Positions 25,996 through 34,928 of a DNA stretch of 64,000 nucleotides are shown here, in pieces. The notes under the pieces were generated by a model. The model saw only the letters and a program-made list of their open reading frames with translations, was not told the origin of the DNA and ran no database searches. The translations under genes were made by a program, and so were the position numbers. Source of the DNA: Mucilaginibacter sp. JRF (GTDB lineage: Bacteria > Bacteroidota > Bacteroidia > Sphingobacteriales > Sphingobacteriaceae); contig NZ_JADFBY010000009.1 of the NCBI RefSeq assembly GCF_015223065.1, forward strand, positions 124,001-188,000. Reading direction: 5' to 3'. Numbering within the stretch: the stretch's first letter is position 1; every line of letters starts with the position of its first letter.

Positions 25996-27180
25996 ATGAT
26001 AAAGCATTTGTTTAAACTGATATGGAATAAAAAGAAACAGAACTTTTTATTGCTCTCCGAAATATTTATATCGTTCATGGTAATTTTTGGGGTATTTTCC
26101 TTCGGGGTGTATGCTTATAAAAACTACATGGCCCCCATGAATATAAAGTATGAAAATGTGTGGGTGATCAATTACAGCAATACCCTGAAAACTGAGAATG
26201 CCGATTCGCTTGAGATGTTCTACTCGTCGCTTAAGCAAAATATACAGGCTTTGCCCGGTGTGATTGAGGCCAGCTATACAAGCGCTAATTTTCCGTACTC
26301 TACATCGATGATGAACAATGGCATCACCTATAAGGGTAAACAATACTTCGGGGTGAATAATTACCGGGTTGATGATGATTACTTGAAAACCCTTGGCGGC
26401 AATTTAATTGAAGGGCGCTGGTACAGAAAAGCTGATGGAGCAGGTAAGGAGCGAGTTATCGTCATCAACAAAAAACTAAAGGATGATGTGTTTGGCAGCG
26501 GCAGCGCTATAGGTAAATATATTGATGGCAACAACAGTAAGGATGGTCGCCGGGTGATAGGTGTTGTTGATGATATGAAGAATTTTGGCGATTACCAGCC
26601 TGCAAAATACGGTATGTTCGAGCGTATTGATACATCGTACCGTAAATGGGTAGGCAACATGCTGGTAAAGGTAAAACCCGGTGCCGATGCCGCCTTTGAG
26701 GGCAAATTGTACAAAACCATGGCCAACGCGCTCAAAAATTCAAATATTGAAATAGAACATCTGGACGATAAGCTTAGCAGTACTAATAAGTTTACCCTTG
26801 TACCGCTCATCATACTATCAATAATAGCGGCGTTTTTGATTATAAATGTAGCCCTCGGTTTGTTTGGCGTATTGTGGTATAACATTAACAAACGCCGTGG
26901 CGAGATAGGTTTGCGCCGTGCCATTGGCGCGTCGGGCAATTCAGTATCTGGCCAGTTAGTTGCCGAGTCGCTTATATTGGCTACCTTATCCTTGCTGATA
27001 GGTTCCTTTTTCGCGGCGCAGTTTCCGTTGCTCAATGTATTTGATCTGCCGGCCATGGTATATGTCATTGCCCTGCTTATGGCTGTTGTGTTTATTTATT
27101 TACTGGTATTTGTTTGCGCGTTGTATCCGGGCAGGCAGGCGGCCAATATTTACCCGGCAGTTGCCCTGCACGAAGAATAA
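25996..27180 (+). CDS. ABC transporter permease, MacB/FtsX type (second of two)
   Basis: A 394-residue protein with the same topology as its neighbour: N-terminal helix (about 17-40), periplasmic core, three C-terminal helices with NINKRRGEIGLRRAIGASG (about 295-313) and the closing ALYPGRQAANIYPAVALHEE. The two permeases have diverged (different core loops), consistent with a heterodimer. Follows the first permease by 29 bases and precedes the NtrC-type regulator by 22. Confidence 0.9.
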   Translation: MIKHLFKLIWNKKKQNFLLLSEIFISFMVIFGVFSFGVYAYKNYMAPMNIKYENVWVINYSNTLKTENADSLEMFYSSLKQNIQALPGVIEASYTSANFPYSTSMMNNGITYKGKQYFGVNNYRVDDDYLKTLGGNLIEGRWYRKADGAGKERVIVINKKLKDDVFGSGSAIGKYIDGNNSKDGRRVIGVVDDMKNFGDYQPAKYGMFERIDTSYRKWVGNMLVKVKPGADAAFEGKLYKTMANALKNSNIEIEHLDDKLSSTNKFTLVPLIILSIIAAFLIINVALGLFGVLWYNINKRRGEIGLRRAIGASGNSVSGQLVAESLILATLSLLIGSFFAAQFPLLNVFDLPAMVYVIALLMAVVFIYLLVFVCALYPGRQAANIYPAVALHEE

Positions 27181-27202
27181 TTTGCGACCTTAGCCCATAC
27201 GT

Positions 27203-28576
27203 ATGATATTGATCATTGATGATGATATAGCCGTGCGCACATCGTTACTGCTGCTTTTAAAAAGCGAGCGGTACAATGTGCAGGCGGCTGCTACCCCGGC
27301 TGAAGGCTTGCTGATAGTAAAAAAAGAGCGGCCCAAACTGGTTATACTCGATCTTAATTTTTCTATTGATACCTCCGGCGATGAAGGGATCGAACTGTTG
27401 CGGAGCATCAGGGAGATCGATCCATCGCTGCCTGTAATATTAATAACCGGGTGGGGGAGTATTGAGCTTGCCGTAAGGGGAATGAAAACAGGTGCTAATG
27501 ATTTTATAAACAAACCCTGGAATAACGACCACCTACTGCAATCAGTTAAAACCCTGTTAGAGCTTAACGGTAAGCCCGGCCGTAACCATACCCGTAAGGA
27601 GCTGGATAACCGTTACAATTTTAAGCACATCATTGGGCAGGATGAAAAAATGCTCGAGATATTGGATACCATAGGCCGCGTCGCGTCAACTGATGCATCG
27701 GTGCTTATTATGGGCGAAAGCGGTACAGGCAAGGAGTTGATAGCCGAGGCAATACACCAAAACAGCGCGCGCGGTAATAAGCCCTTTATAAAAGTGAACC
27801 TGGGCGGCATAGCTACTTCGCTGTTTGAGAGTGAAATGTTTGGCCATATCAGGGGCGCATTTACCGATGCCCGGTTTGATCGTACCGGTCGTTTTGAGCT
27901 GGCCAACAAGGGTACCATATTTTTAGATGAGATAGGCGATCTGGATGCAGGTAGCCAGGTAAAGCTGTTGCGTGTTTTGCAGGATAGAACTTACGAGGTT
28001 TTAGGCAGCAGCCGTACCAAAACGGTAGATGTGCGTGTAGTATGTGCCACCAATAAAAACCTGCACGATATGGTAGGCTCCGGCAGTTTTCGCGAGGATC
28101 TGTTATACCGAATCAATCTTATAACAATAAACTTACCCGCCTTGCGCGAACGGCCAGAAGATATACCACTGCTGGTCGATTTTTTTGTAAGCAATCTTAA
28201 ACAGATATATAACCGGCCACAGCTAACAGTTACACCCGCGGCTATAAAGTGGTTGCAACAATTGCCATTGCCGGGCAACATCCGCCAGTTAAAAAATATT
28301 GTTGAGCGGGCGGTTTTAGTAAGCAAAAGTGATCAGCTGGATGTTGACGTGATCAGGGCGCAGGTTGAAGCCGCGCCTGTTAAAAAAGGCAATACCCGCT
28401 TGCCAGATGTAGGCGATGTTACCTTGGAGCAGATGGAGGTACAAATGATCAGGAAGGCTATGGAGTATCACCAAAATAAGGTGGGTAAGGCAGCCCGGTC
28501 GCTGGGGCTTACACGCAGCTCGCTATACAGGCGGCTCGATAAATACAATATACCATACGATGAGGCTGAGGACTAA
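27203..28576 (+). CDS. Sigma-54-dependent response regulator (NtrC family)
   Basis: A 457-residue protein with receiver, AAA+ and Fis-type HTH domains. Receiver: acidic Asp6-8, phospho-acceptor Asp50, Thr82 and Lys104. AAA+: Walker A GESGTGKE (171-178), sigma-54 contact loop GAFTDA (218-223, one change from canonical GAFTGA) and Walker B GTIFLDEI (237-244). The C-terminal VGKAARSLGLTRSSLYRRLDKYNI is a Fis-type HTH. It should activate sigma-54 RNA polymerase, probably at the promoter upstream of the adaptor gene, forming a feedback loop. Its coding region overlaps the kinase start by 17 bases. Confidence 0.93.
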   Translation: MILIIDDDIAVRTSLLLLLKSERYNVQAAATPAEGLLIVKKERPKLVILDLNFSIDTSGDEGIELLRSIREIDPSLPVILITGWGSIELAVRGMKTGANDFINKPWNNDHLLQSVKTLLELNGKPGRNHTRKELDNRYNFKHIIGQDEKMLEILDTIGRVASTDASVLIMGESGTGKELIAEAIHQNSARGNKPFIKVNLGGIATSLFESEMFGHIRGAFTDARFDRTGRFELANKGTIFLDEIGDLDAGSQVKLLRVLQDRTYEVLGSSRTKTVDVRVVCATNKNLHDMVGSGSFREDLLYRINLITINLPALRERPEDIPLLVDFFVSNLKQIYNRPQLTVTPAAIKWLQQLPLPGNIRQLKNIVERAVLVSKSDQLDVDVIRAQVEAAPVKKGNTRLPDVGDVTLEQMEVQMIRKAMEYHQNKVGKAARSLGLTRSSLYRRLDKYNIPYDEAED

Positions 28577-29858
28577 ATACATCCTGTTTGTAAGCATATT
28601 GCATGTGCTTACGCTGCTGCTTACTTTTTATATTTTTAAGGATAACAGGCTGTATTTTATTTTGTGCGAAGCACTGGTCATCGTATCCGTATTAATAGCC
28701 TGGAATTTATACCGCCAGCTGATACAGCCATTAAAGTTCCTGATGTCGGGCATAGAGGCTATTAAAGATCAGGATTTTAACGTGGAATTTTTATCCACCG
28801 GTAAGCACGAGGTTGACCAAATGATAGGTGTGTATAACCAGATGATAGCCCGTTTGCGCACCGAACGCACCATTCAGGAGCAGCAACATTTTTTTCTGGA
28901 GAAACTCATCAATACTTCGCCAACAGGTATCATTATTCTTGATTTTGATAATAACATACAACAGGTAAATCCCAAGGCGTTACAACTGCTTCAGTTGGAT
29001 GAAAATCAGGTTGTTAAGCGCAAGGTGAACGAGCTGGAGGGCGATGTTTTTAATCAGATAGCATCATTAAAAACCGGCGAAACCAAAACCCTCAAACTGA
29101 TTGGTCATGTTACCGTTAAACTGCAACGTTCGCATTTTATCGACAGGGGCTTCCCCCGACATTTTGTGATGATGGAAGAAATGACGGCCGAAATAATAGC
29201 CGCCGAGAAGAATGCCTATGGCAAGGTGATCCGCATGATGGCGCATGAAGTGAACAACACCATCGGGCCTGTAAATTCCATACTGCAATCAGCATTAAGT
29301 ACTGATACCTTGTGGCAAGATGCCGATACCGCAACCTTGCGTGAAGCGCTTGATGTGGCCATGTCACGCAACTATAACCTCAACACCTTTATGCGCAATT
29401 TTGCCGATCTGGTGAAACTGCCCGAACCGCGTAAGGATAAAACAGACCTTGGTAAACTGCTGTATAATGTAATTACATTGATGGAACTGCCCGCGAAAGA
29501 CAGACAGATTATTATTGAGTACAATCAACCCGGAATGCCGTTTTTTATCCATGCTGATGAGCAATTGCTGGAGCAGGCATTCGTCAATATCATTAAAAAC
29601 GCTTTTGAATCTATTGGTAATAACGGCCAAGTTCACATCAACTTAGATCAAATAAACAGATCATTAACCATAAGCGATAACGGGCACGGTATTACCGATG
29701 AAGAAAGTGCCTTATTGTTTACCCCGTTTTTTAGCACTAAAAAAGATGGTCAGGGTATTGGGCTAACGCTTGTACGTGAAATATTGACCGGGCATGGTTT
29801 GGCTTTTTCATTGAAAGGTATAGTGGGTGGTGGGGCTACCTTTTGCATAAACTTTTAA
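28560..29858 (+). CDS. Sensor histidine kinase without a periplasmic domain (NtrY-like)
   Basis: A 432-residue inner-membrane kinase. Two membrane helices (about 7-27 and 32-50) are joined by only a few residues, so there is no extracytoplasmic sensor. HAMP-like (51-105) and PAS-like (about 110-205) regions follow. The phospho-acceptor is His229 in MMAHEVNNTIGPV. The ATP-binding domain has N-box EQAFVNIIKNAFES (338-351), G1 SDNGHG (372-377) and G2 DGQGIGL (396-402). It should phosphorylate the NtrC-type partner whose gene it overlaps; the signal is probably membrane-borne or cytosolic. Confidence 0.9.
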   Translation: MRLRTKYILFVSILHVLTLLLTFYIFKDNRLYFILCEALVIVSVLIAWNLYRQLIQPLKFLMSGIEAIKDQDFNVEFLSTGKHEVDQMIGVYNQMIARLRTERTIQEQQHFFLEKLINTSPTGIIILDFDNNIQQVNPKALQLLQLDENQVVKRKVNELEGDVFNQIASLKTGETKTLKLIGHVTVKLQRSHFIDRGFPRHFVMMEEMTAEIIAAEKNAYGKVIRMMAHEVNNTIGPVNSILQSALSTDTLWQDADTATLREALDVAMSRNYNLNTFMRNFADLVKLPEPRKDKTDLGKLLYNVITLMELPAKDRQIIIEYNQPGMPFFIHADEQLLEQAFVNIIKNAFESIGNNGQVHINLDQINRSLTISDNGHGITDEESALLFTPFFSTKKDGQGIGLTLVREILTGHGLAFSLKGIVGGGATFCINF

Positions 29859-29876
29859 TAAAGCAATTCCTTTATT
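29857..29876 (+). terminator. Weak AT-rich hairpin at the end of the efflux operon
   Basis: AATAAAG (29857-29863) and CTTTATT (29870-29876) form a 7-bp stem with a 6-base loop immediately at the kinase stop codon. It is AT-rich with no proper T-tract, so it is only a possible terminator. Confidence 0.3.
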
Positions 29877-29895
29877 TATAATTAATCTAAATAAT

Positions 29896-29903
29896 TATAT
29901 TTG
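29896..29903 (+). promoter_or_regulatory. Candidate -7 promoter box (TATATTTG) for the ECF sigma gene
   Basis: TATATTTG fits TAnnTTTG and lies about 17 bases upstream of the TTG start proposed for the ECF sigma gene at 29921. A -33 element is not clear. Confidence 0.5.
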
Positions 29904-29920
29904 CCGGCAAATCATATATT

Positions 29921-30466
29921 TTGCCGCCACATAACAACATACTTAAAGCTGAAAGTATTGCCTTAAACATAAACAGGCAAACTTTTGAGCAATTGTATGA
30001 GGAGCATTGGAGCAAGGTTTACGCCATATGTTATAACAATTTGCGCGATAGCGAAGCCGCCCGTGAGTTGGTTCAGGATATATTCAGATCGTTATGGGAA
30101 CGACGTGATGAGTTGCAGTTAACTGATGCCGGCAGATACCTTGTACGCGCAGCCAAGCTAAAAACCTTTGAGTACATACGTAACAAGGTAAACCAGCAAA
30201 AACATCTCGATATAAAAATGCAAACAGTTAACACCACCGTTAACTGTACCGAACAACAAGTGCTTTACAACGAACTTAAAAGCCAGGTAAATACTTTGGT
30301 TGATACGCTGCCACCCCAATGCAAAAGGGTTTACAAGCTAAGCCGTGAGCAGGGCCTGAGCAACCGCGACATTGCCGAGCAGCTATTAATAAGTGAAAGG
30401 GCGGTTGAATATCATATTACAAAGGCACTTGGGGTACTAAAAATGAGCCTTTCGGCATTTTTGTAA
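29921..30466 (+). CDS. ECF RNA polymerase sigma factor (FecI-like, Bacteroidota type)
   Basis: A 181-residue sigma factor with region 2 (FEQLYEEHWSKVYAICYNNLRDSEAARELVQDIFRSLWERRDEL, about 22-65) and region 4 (LPPQCKRVYKLSREQGLSNRDIAEQLLISERAVEYHITKALGVLK, about 130-174). No in-frame ATG lies upstream of region 2; the best start is a TTG at 29921, and there is no Shine-Dalgarno site, so the exact start is uncertain. It precedes a FecR-like gene and TonB receptors, the standard FecI/FecR iron-regulation layout. Confidence 0.85.
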   Translation: MPPHNNILKAESIALNINRQTFEQLYEEHWSKVYAICYNNLRDSEAARELVQDIFRSLWERRDELQLTDAGRYLVRAAKLKTFEYIRNKVNQQKHLDIKMQTVNTTVNCTEQQVLYNELKSQVNTLVDTLPPQCKRVYKLSREQGLSNRDIAEQLLISERAVEYHITKALGVLKMSLSAFL

Positions 30467-30522
30467 TAAAAAAATCATCATCACTTACGGTAAAGCCCTT
30501 ATTATGCTACTTATATTTTAAT

Positions 30523-30530
30523 TAAGTTTG
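30523..30530 (+). promoter_or_regulatory. Candidate -7 promoter box (TAAGTTTG) for the FecR-like gene
   Basis: TAAGTTTG fits TAnnTTTG and lies 27 bases before the ATG at 30558, suggesting the FecR-like gene and the genes downstream have a promoter separate from the sigma gene. Confidence 0.45.
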
Positions 30531-30557
30531 TAATGCACAGGCGTTGCCAGTCGGTTT

Positions 30558-31202
30558 ATGAAAGTTAATAAACAACTCATAGAAAAATATCATCGTGATG
30601 AATGCACTCCCGAGGAAGCTGCCGCTGTAGAGGCGTGGCTGCTTGATGATGAGAGCGACGATGTGCCCGACCTGCCCGCCAACGAGCAGGCCGACCAGCA
30701 TAAGCAGGCAATATGGGTGGGTATTGAACAAACACTCCCTCCGGAGAATATAAAAAACAACACGCCCGTTATATCACTCTGGCTTAAAGCGGGAGCGGCA
30801 TGCATTGTGCTTGCCCTGTGTGTATTTCTGATAGGCAGATCATCGCATAAAAAAAATAATCGCATGGCGGCCTCAATTGAGGTTGATAATAGTACAGCGC
30901 TTGAGGTAAGGCATGTTAATAATGATGAATACCAGCTTTCGGTTGGGCCGGGTACATCGGCACGTATTGATAACCGCGAAGGGGTGATCCACTTTACAGG
31001 CAGTATGATCATTAAGCCACAGCGCGATATTGAATTTTCATTCGGCACGTATCCGCAAAAGGAAACCTTTAAATCGGGCGAAACCTATATTCTGTTAGAT
31101 GAACAGCATGGCGATGGCCAGGTTACCATTGTAAACGAACGTAACCTGATGGATATGCCGCCTGTTTTGCAAAAACGAATAATCACTGAATTTAATATCT
31201 GA
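30558..31202 (+). CDS. FecR-like anti-sigma factor (short)
   Basis: A 214-residue protein: a cytosolic N-terminal helical domain (1-70, EKYHRDECTPEEAAAVEAWLLDDESDD, the usual FecR DUF4880-type start), one membrane helix (about 74-93) and a short periplasmic FecR-type beta domain (about 105-185). It is shorter than typical Bacteroidota FecR proteins, which run over 300 residues and carry an extra C-terminal STN-interacting domain; here that part is reduced to about 25 residues. The role is to hold the ECF sigma factor until a TonB receptor signals. Confidence 0.75.
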   Translation: MKVNKQLIEKYHRDECTPEEAAAVEAWLLDDESDDVPDLPANEQADQHKQAIWVGIEQTLPPENIKNNTPVISLWLKAGAACIVLALCVFLIGRSSHKKNNRMAASIEVDNSTALEVRHVNNDEYQLSVGPGTSARIDNREGVIHFTGSMIIKPQRDIEFSFGTYPQKETFKSGETYILLDEQHGDGQVTIVNERNLMDMPPVLQKRIITEFNI

Positions 31203-31216
31203 TATTTCACCACTGT

Positions 31217-32431
31217 ATGTTTCTGAGCCGTAAGGTCTGCCTTATTATAACTATCTCCATATTAACGCTTTTACAGGCTTGTAGCCAGCAAAGCAACAAG
31301 GCAGATGGTAGCGCCCCGCATAAATACAGCCTCTACATAAGGCTGAAGAACAATGCCGAATATATTGTGCAGTGTGATAGCCTTACCGGCGGCACTATCG
31401 ATCCTGAAAAGCAAGGTACACCATTGGATATTCACCAGGTATCGCGCGATATAATCGTAAAGGATAATTTTTATTACCATATGGGTTTTAAAAACGATCA
31501 GTTCATTAAATACAAGGTAAGCGGCAAAGTATTCCAAAAAGTAGACTCGGTTGCCATGCCCCATTTTTCGATAGAGAACTTCAGGTGGATGGGTAAGGAT
31601 ACTTTGCAGATTATAGGCTTGCAGGCTCCATCATTTACACAGGTGGTTTATTCTTTGATAAATACCGATAGTATGAAGGTGATCTCCACCGGAAAGCTGG
31701 ATATTCCGCATCCGGGCAATGGCTTTAACAATATGTCTGTAGGGTTTGCCGAGCCTTTGGATAGTAATTTGGTTATAGGCTATACCTATCACAAGCCTGT
31801 TGGTACTACAAGCTATACCACCAGCGATACCATGTACACCAGCCTGGTGAGCATAACATCGGGTTTATTAAATACCGATAAAGATACACGCTCAACCTAC
31901 CCGGCGGGGGTGAACAACGTACAATCGTACACGTTTTATGATGAGCATGGCGATTTCTATTTCATGACCTGCCCCGGCATAGCCCTCGGCAACCGGCCCG
32001 ATGTGCCTACCGGTGTTTTCAGGATAAAAAAGGGCGAGCTGGCTCCCGATAAAAAATACTTTTTTAACCTATCGGCCTCGGTTATTAATAACCATGCTTA
32101 TGGCTTATGGTACCTGAGTAAAGGCAAAGCTATCGTACGTAGTGAGCGTAAGGATCTCTACCATGACCTTAACGACCATTACAGCGCCGCGCATTTTGAA
32201 TTCTACGTGCTCGATCTGGCTGAGCAAACCGCCACAAAAATCAACCTGCCGCTTGATAAGGGCACCCGTCGCGAATGCGTTATAGTTGAAGGTGATAAAG
32301 CCTACATATCCATTAACTCTGATAAACAGGGCGATTTTATATGGATATATGATATAAAAACCGGCGAAACCAAAAAAGGCCTGCAACTAACCGGCCATAC
32401 CGATTATATATTGCGGATGGATAGGTTATAA
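31217..32431 (+). CDS. DUF4374-like lipoprotein (paralogue 1)
   Basis: A 404-residue lipoprotein with lipobox LLQAC (cysteine 22). The remainder is beta-rich and looks like a propeller. It is clearly related to the lipoprotein at 34929: shared blocks include YTFYDEHGDFYFMTCPG versus YSFVDENGDLYFATVPEG, LWYLSKGKAIVR versus MWYIGNGQAIVR, LPLDKGTRRECVIVEGDKAY versus LPTDKGQIYVQAVIVEDGKAY, and the ending DYILRMDRL versus DILLRLDKWK. DUF4374 proteins often sit beside TonB receptors and PepSY proteins, as here, suggesting surface or periplasmic ligand binding in iron-complex uptake. Confidence 0.7.
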   Translation: MFLSRKVCLIITISILTLLQACSQQSNKADGSAPHKYSLYIRLKNNAEYIVQCDSLTGGTIDPEKQGTPLDIHQVSRDIIVKDNFYYHMGFKNDQFIKYKVSGKVFQKVDSVAMPHFSIENFRWMGKDTLQIIGLQAPSFTQVVYSLINTDSMKVISTGKLDIPHPGNGFNNMSVGFAEPLDSNLVIGYTYHKPVGTTSYTTSDTMYTSLVSITSGLLNTDKDTRSTYPAGVNNVQSYTFYDEHGDFYFMTCPGIALGNRPDVPTGVFRIKKGELAPDKKYFFNLSASVINNHAYGLWYLSKGKAIVRSERKDLYHDLNDHYSAAHFEFYVLDLAEQTATKINLPLDKGTRRECVIVEGDKAYISINSDKQGDFIWIYDIKTGETKKGLQLTGHTDYILRMDRL

Positions 32432-32525
32432 GCTACTGCTAATAATTTTTTAATTTTTTTCGCTCTCGCACCTTCGGTTGCGCGCCTGTTGCGCTACTTA
32501 CAGTAAAAACACCCTAATCAAAGTG

Positions 32526-34853
32526 ATGTCTGTAAGTAAACTTTTACTCCTTTTTTCATTATCCTGTATTTCCCTTTCGGCGTTTGCGCAAACCGGCTCA
32601 GTAAGCGGTCAGGTTAAAGATAGTACTGATGTTATTGTAGGCGCTACGGTATCCATAATCCAGCTAAATAAAGGCGCTGTTACTGATGTTAATGGCCGGT
32701 ATGAAATTAAGGCCTTGCAGCCGGGCAGCTACTCGTTACAGGTAAGCTACATGGGTATGGTAACCCAAACGCGTGAGGTTAACGTTAAAGCCGGCGATAA
32801 GCTTAGCGTTAACTTTAAACTACAATCAAACCAACGCCAACTGGCTGATGTGCAGGTAAGCGGAAAAACTAAGGTACGCGAACTTAAAGAGAGCGGCTTT
32901 AATGTTAACGCTATTGATGCCCGCCAGTATGCCAATACCACGGCCGATATTAACCAGGTGCTTAACCGCACCGCCGGTATCAGGATACGTGAGGATGGCG
33001 GTATGGGCTCCAACTTTAATTTTTCGGTTACGGGCTTATCGGGCCGGTCAATCAAATATTTTATTGATGGTATACCTGCCGATGTTATGGGCAGCGCCAT
33101 GACCCTTAATAACATTCCGGTTAACCTTGCCGAGCAGATTGAAGTTTACAAAGGCGTAGTGCCGGTTAGCCTTGGTGCCGATGCCCTGGGTGGCGCGGTA
33201 AACATTACCACCAACCAAAATATTACCAATTACCTTGATGCCAGCTACAGCCTCGGTTCGTGGAATACTAACCGCGCAGCGTTAACGGCGCAATACAAGC
33301 TGGGTTCATCGGGCCTGGTACTTAAGGCCAGCGGTTTTTACAACTACTCCAACAATAACTACATGGTGAAAGGGGTGGAGGTGTATGATGCCATTGGTAA
33401 CGGGGCCGATAGTGGCTATGTAAAACGCGACCGCAGGCGTTTTCACGATAAGTACAGCGCGCGCATGGGTCAATTGGAATTAGGTGTGGTTAACAAAAGC
33501 TGGGCCGATGCGTTTTTTGTAAGCGCATCATTAAGTGATGGCGATAAAGATATACAAACAGGCGTATTTCAGGACAAGGTATACGGCGGCGTAACACGCG
33601 AAATGAATGCCTTTAATACTTCGGTACGGTATCGTAAGGATAACCTTTTAACCAAAGGACTTAACTTAACTTTATTCGGTTCGCATTCGTCAGATAAATC
33701 GCGCACAATTGATACCCTGGTACGCCAGTACTCGTGGGATGGAACCTATATCATTCCGCCAAGTGGCGCGGCCGAAATGGGGGGCGAAAAAACAAACTTG
33801 AGTATCTCGCGCCCGCGAACATACATACGTGCTAATTTAACTTACGAGTTGAATGAGATCCACTCCTTTAACCTGAACTATACCTTTGACCGTGTAAGGA
33901 ATGAGAGCTACAATACACTTAAATATGATCGCGATTCGATACCAAGCACGCTTGGTAAGCAGATAGCAGGATTGTCGTATCAGCAAAACCTGTTGGATGG
34001 TAGGTGGCTGAATACCTTTTTTGGTAAGTACTATAGCCTTAACACCAAGCAAAGCCAAATGGCCAGCTACGATGCTAACGGCAGACCGGTTTACAGGGAT
34101 ATTGATAATAACAAGGGCTACTTTGGCTATGGTGCCACAACCCGTTACAAAATATTGGAGAACTTAGGTGTAAAAGCATCCTATGAATACACTTACCGAT
34201 TACAGGAAACCGAGGAGATGTTTGGCGATGGCGGCATCAGGAGCACGCCTAACCTTGATCTTAAACCCGAGCATGCCAACAACATTAATGTGGGTGCCTA
34301 CTATGGTATCGGCATAAATAAGCACCGCGTGTTTGTTGAAGGGTCGTACTTTAACAGAAACGTTAGCGATTACATATTTTTTGACGCGAGGTATAACCGC
34401 TACGCCAACTTAAGCAGTGTTAAGGTTGATGGTATTGAGGCCGAAATGAGGTACAACTATAAAGATTTCCTTTCATTCACACTCAACGGCAGCTATGTAA
34501 ACTCCATCAACAATACCAGGTTTACTACGGCCGGTGCAACCACACCCGAGGTTACTTACCAGGACCCGATCCCTAATCAGCCACGGTTTTTTGCTAATGC
34601 CGATGTCACCATCCGCAAAAACAACTTTTTAAATAAGGATGCCTCCCTGCAATTTAACTGGTATACGCAATACGTAGATGAGTTTTACCTGTACTGGAAA
34701 TCGCAGGGTAATATTCAGGGCAATTTAATTATCCCTACGCAATACATACATAACGCGGTTATAACTTACGCCCGCGATAAAGGCCGCTACAATGTATCGT
34801 TAGAGTGCCGCAACCTTACCGATAACCTGAATTACGATAACTATAAACTGTAA
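32526..34853 (+). CDS. TonB-dependent outer membrane receptor (siderophore-type)
   Basis: The ATG at 32526 (775 residues) is preferred over a TTG at 32478 because it gives a clean signal peptide, MSVSKLLLLFSLSCISLSAF-AQ. A carboxypeptidase-regulatory-like domain (about 27-102) precedes the plug (DVQVSGKTKVRELKESGFNVNAIDARQ, then RIREDGGMGSNFNFSVTGLSGR and IEVYKGVVPVSLGADALGGAVNI) and the barrel, which ends in a terminal aromatic or hydrophobic residue as expected. The plug pattern is that of classical siderophore receptors rather than SusC. Located between two DUF4374 paralogues; likely imports a ferric chelate. Confidence 0.85.
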   Translation: MSVSKLLLLFSLSCISLSAFAQTGSVSGQVKDSTDVIVGATVSIIQLNKGAVTDVNGRYEIKALQPGSYSLQVSYMGMVTQTREVNVKAGDKLSVNFKLQSNQRQLADVQVSGKTKVRELKESGFNVNAIDARQYANTTADINQVLNRTAGIRIREDGGMGSNFNFSVTGLSGRSIKYFIDGIPADVMGSAMTLNNIPVNLAEQIEVYKGVVPVSLGADALGGAVNITTNQNITNYLDASYSLGSWNTNRAALTAQYKLGSSGLVLKASGFYNYSNNNYMVKGVEVYDAIGNGADSGYVKRDRRRFHDKYSARMGQLELGVVNKSWADAFFVSASLSDGDKDIQTGVFQDKVYGGVTREMNAFNTSVRYRKDNLLTKGLNLTLFGSHSSDKSRTIDTLVRQYSWDGTYIIPPSGAAEMGGEKTNLSISRPRTYIRANLTYELNEIHSFNLNYTFDRVRNESYNTLKYDRDSIPSTLGKQIAGLSYQQNLLDGRWLNTFFGKYYSLNTKQSQMASYDANGRPVYRDIDNNKGYFGYGATTRYKILENLGVKASYEYTYRLQETEEMFGDGGIRSTPNLDLKPEHANNINVGAYYGIGINKHRVFVEGSYFNRNVSDYIFFDARYNRYANLSSVKVDGIEAEMRYNYKDFLSFTLNGSYVNSINNTRFTTAGATTPEVTYQDPIPNQPRFFANADVTIRKNNFLNKDASLQFNWYTQYVDEFYLYWKSQGNIQGNLIIPTQYIHNAVITYARDKGRYNVSLECRNLTDNLNYDNYKL

Positions 34854-34928
34854 AAGCCCGGCCGGTCGGTAGCGGTAAAGCTTAGGTACTTCATTAAATA
34901 ATCAACTAATAAAACACATTAAATAATC

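Noticed and set aside
27856..27874. GAFTDA instead of GAFTGA in the NtrC-type regulator taken as loss of function
   Set aside because: This variant is, as I recall, common in Bacteroidota NtrC-type proteins, and all other motifs are intact, so it does not by itself suggest inactivity.
32478..32525. TTG start for the TonB receptor at 32478
   Set aside because: Adds 16 residues that destroy the signal peptide; ATG at 32526 gives a clean signal.
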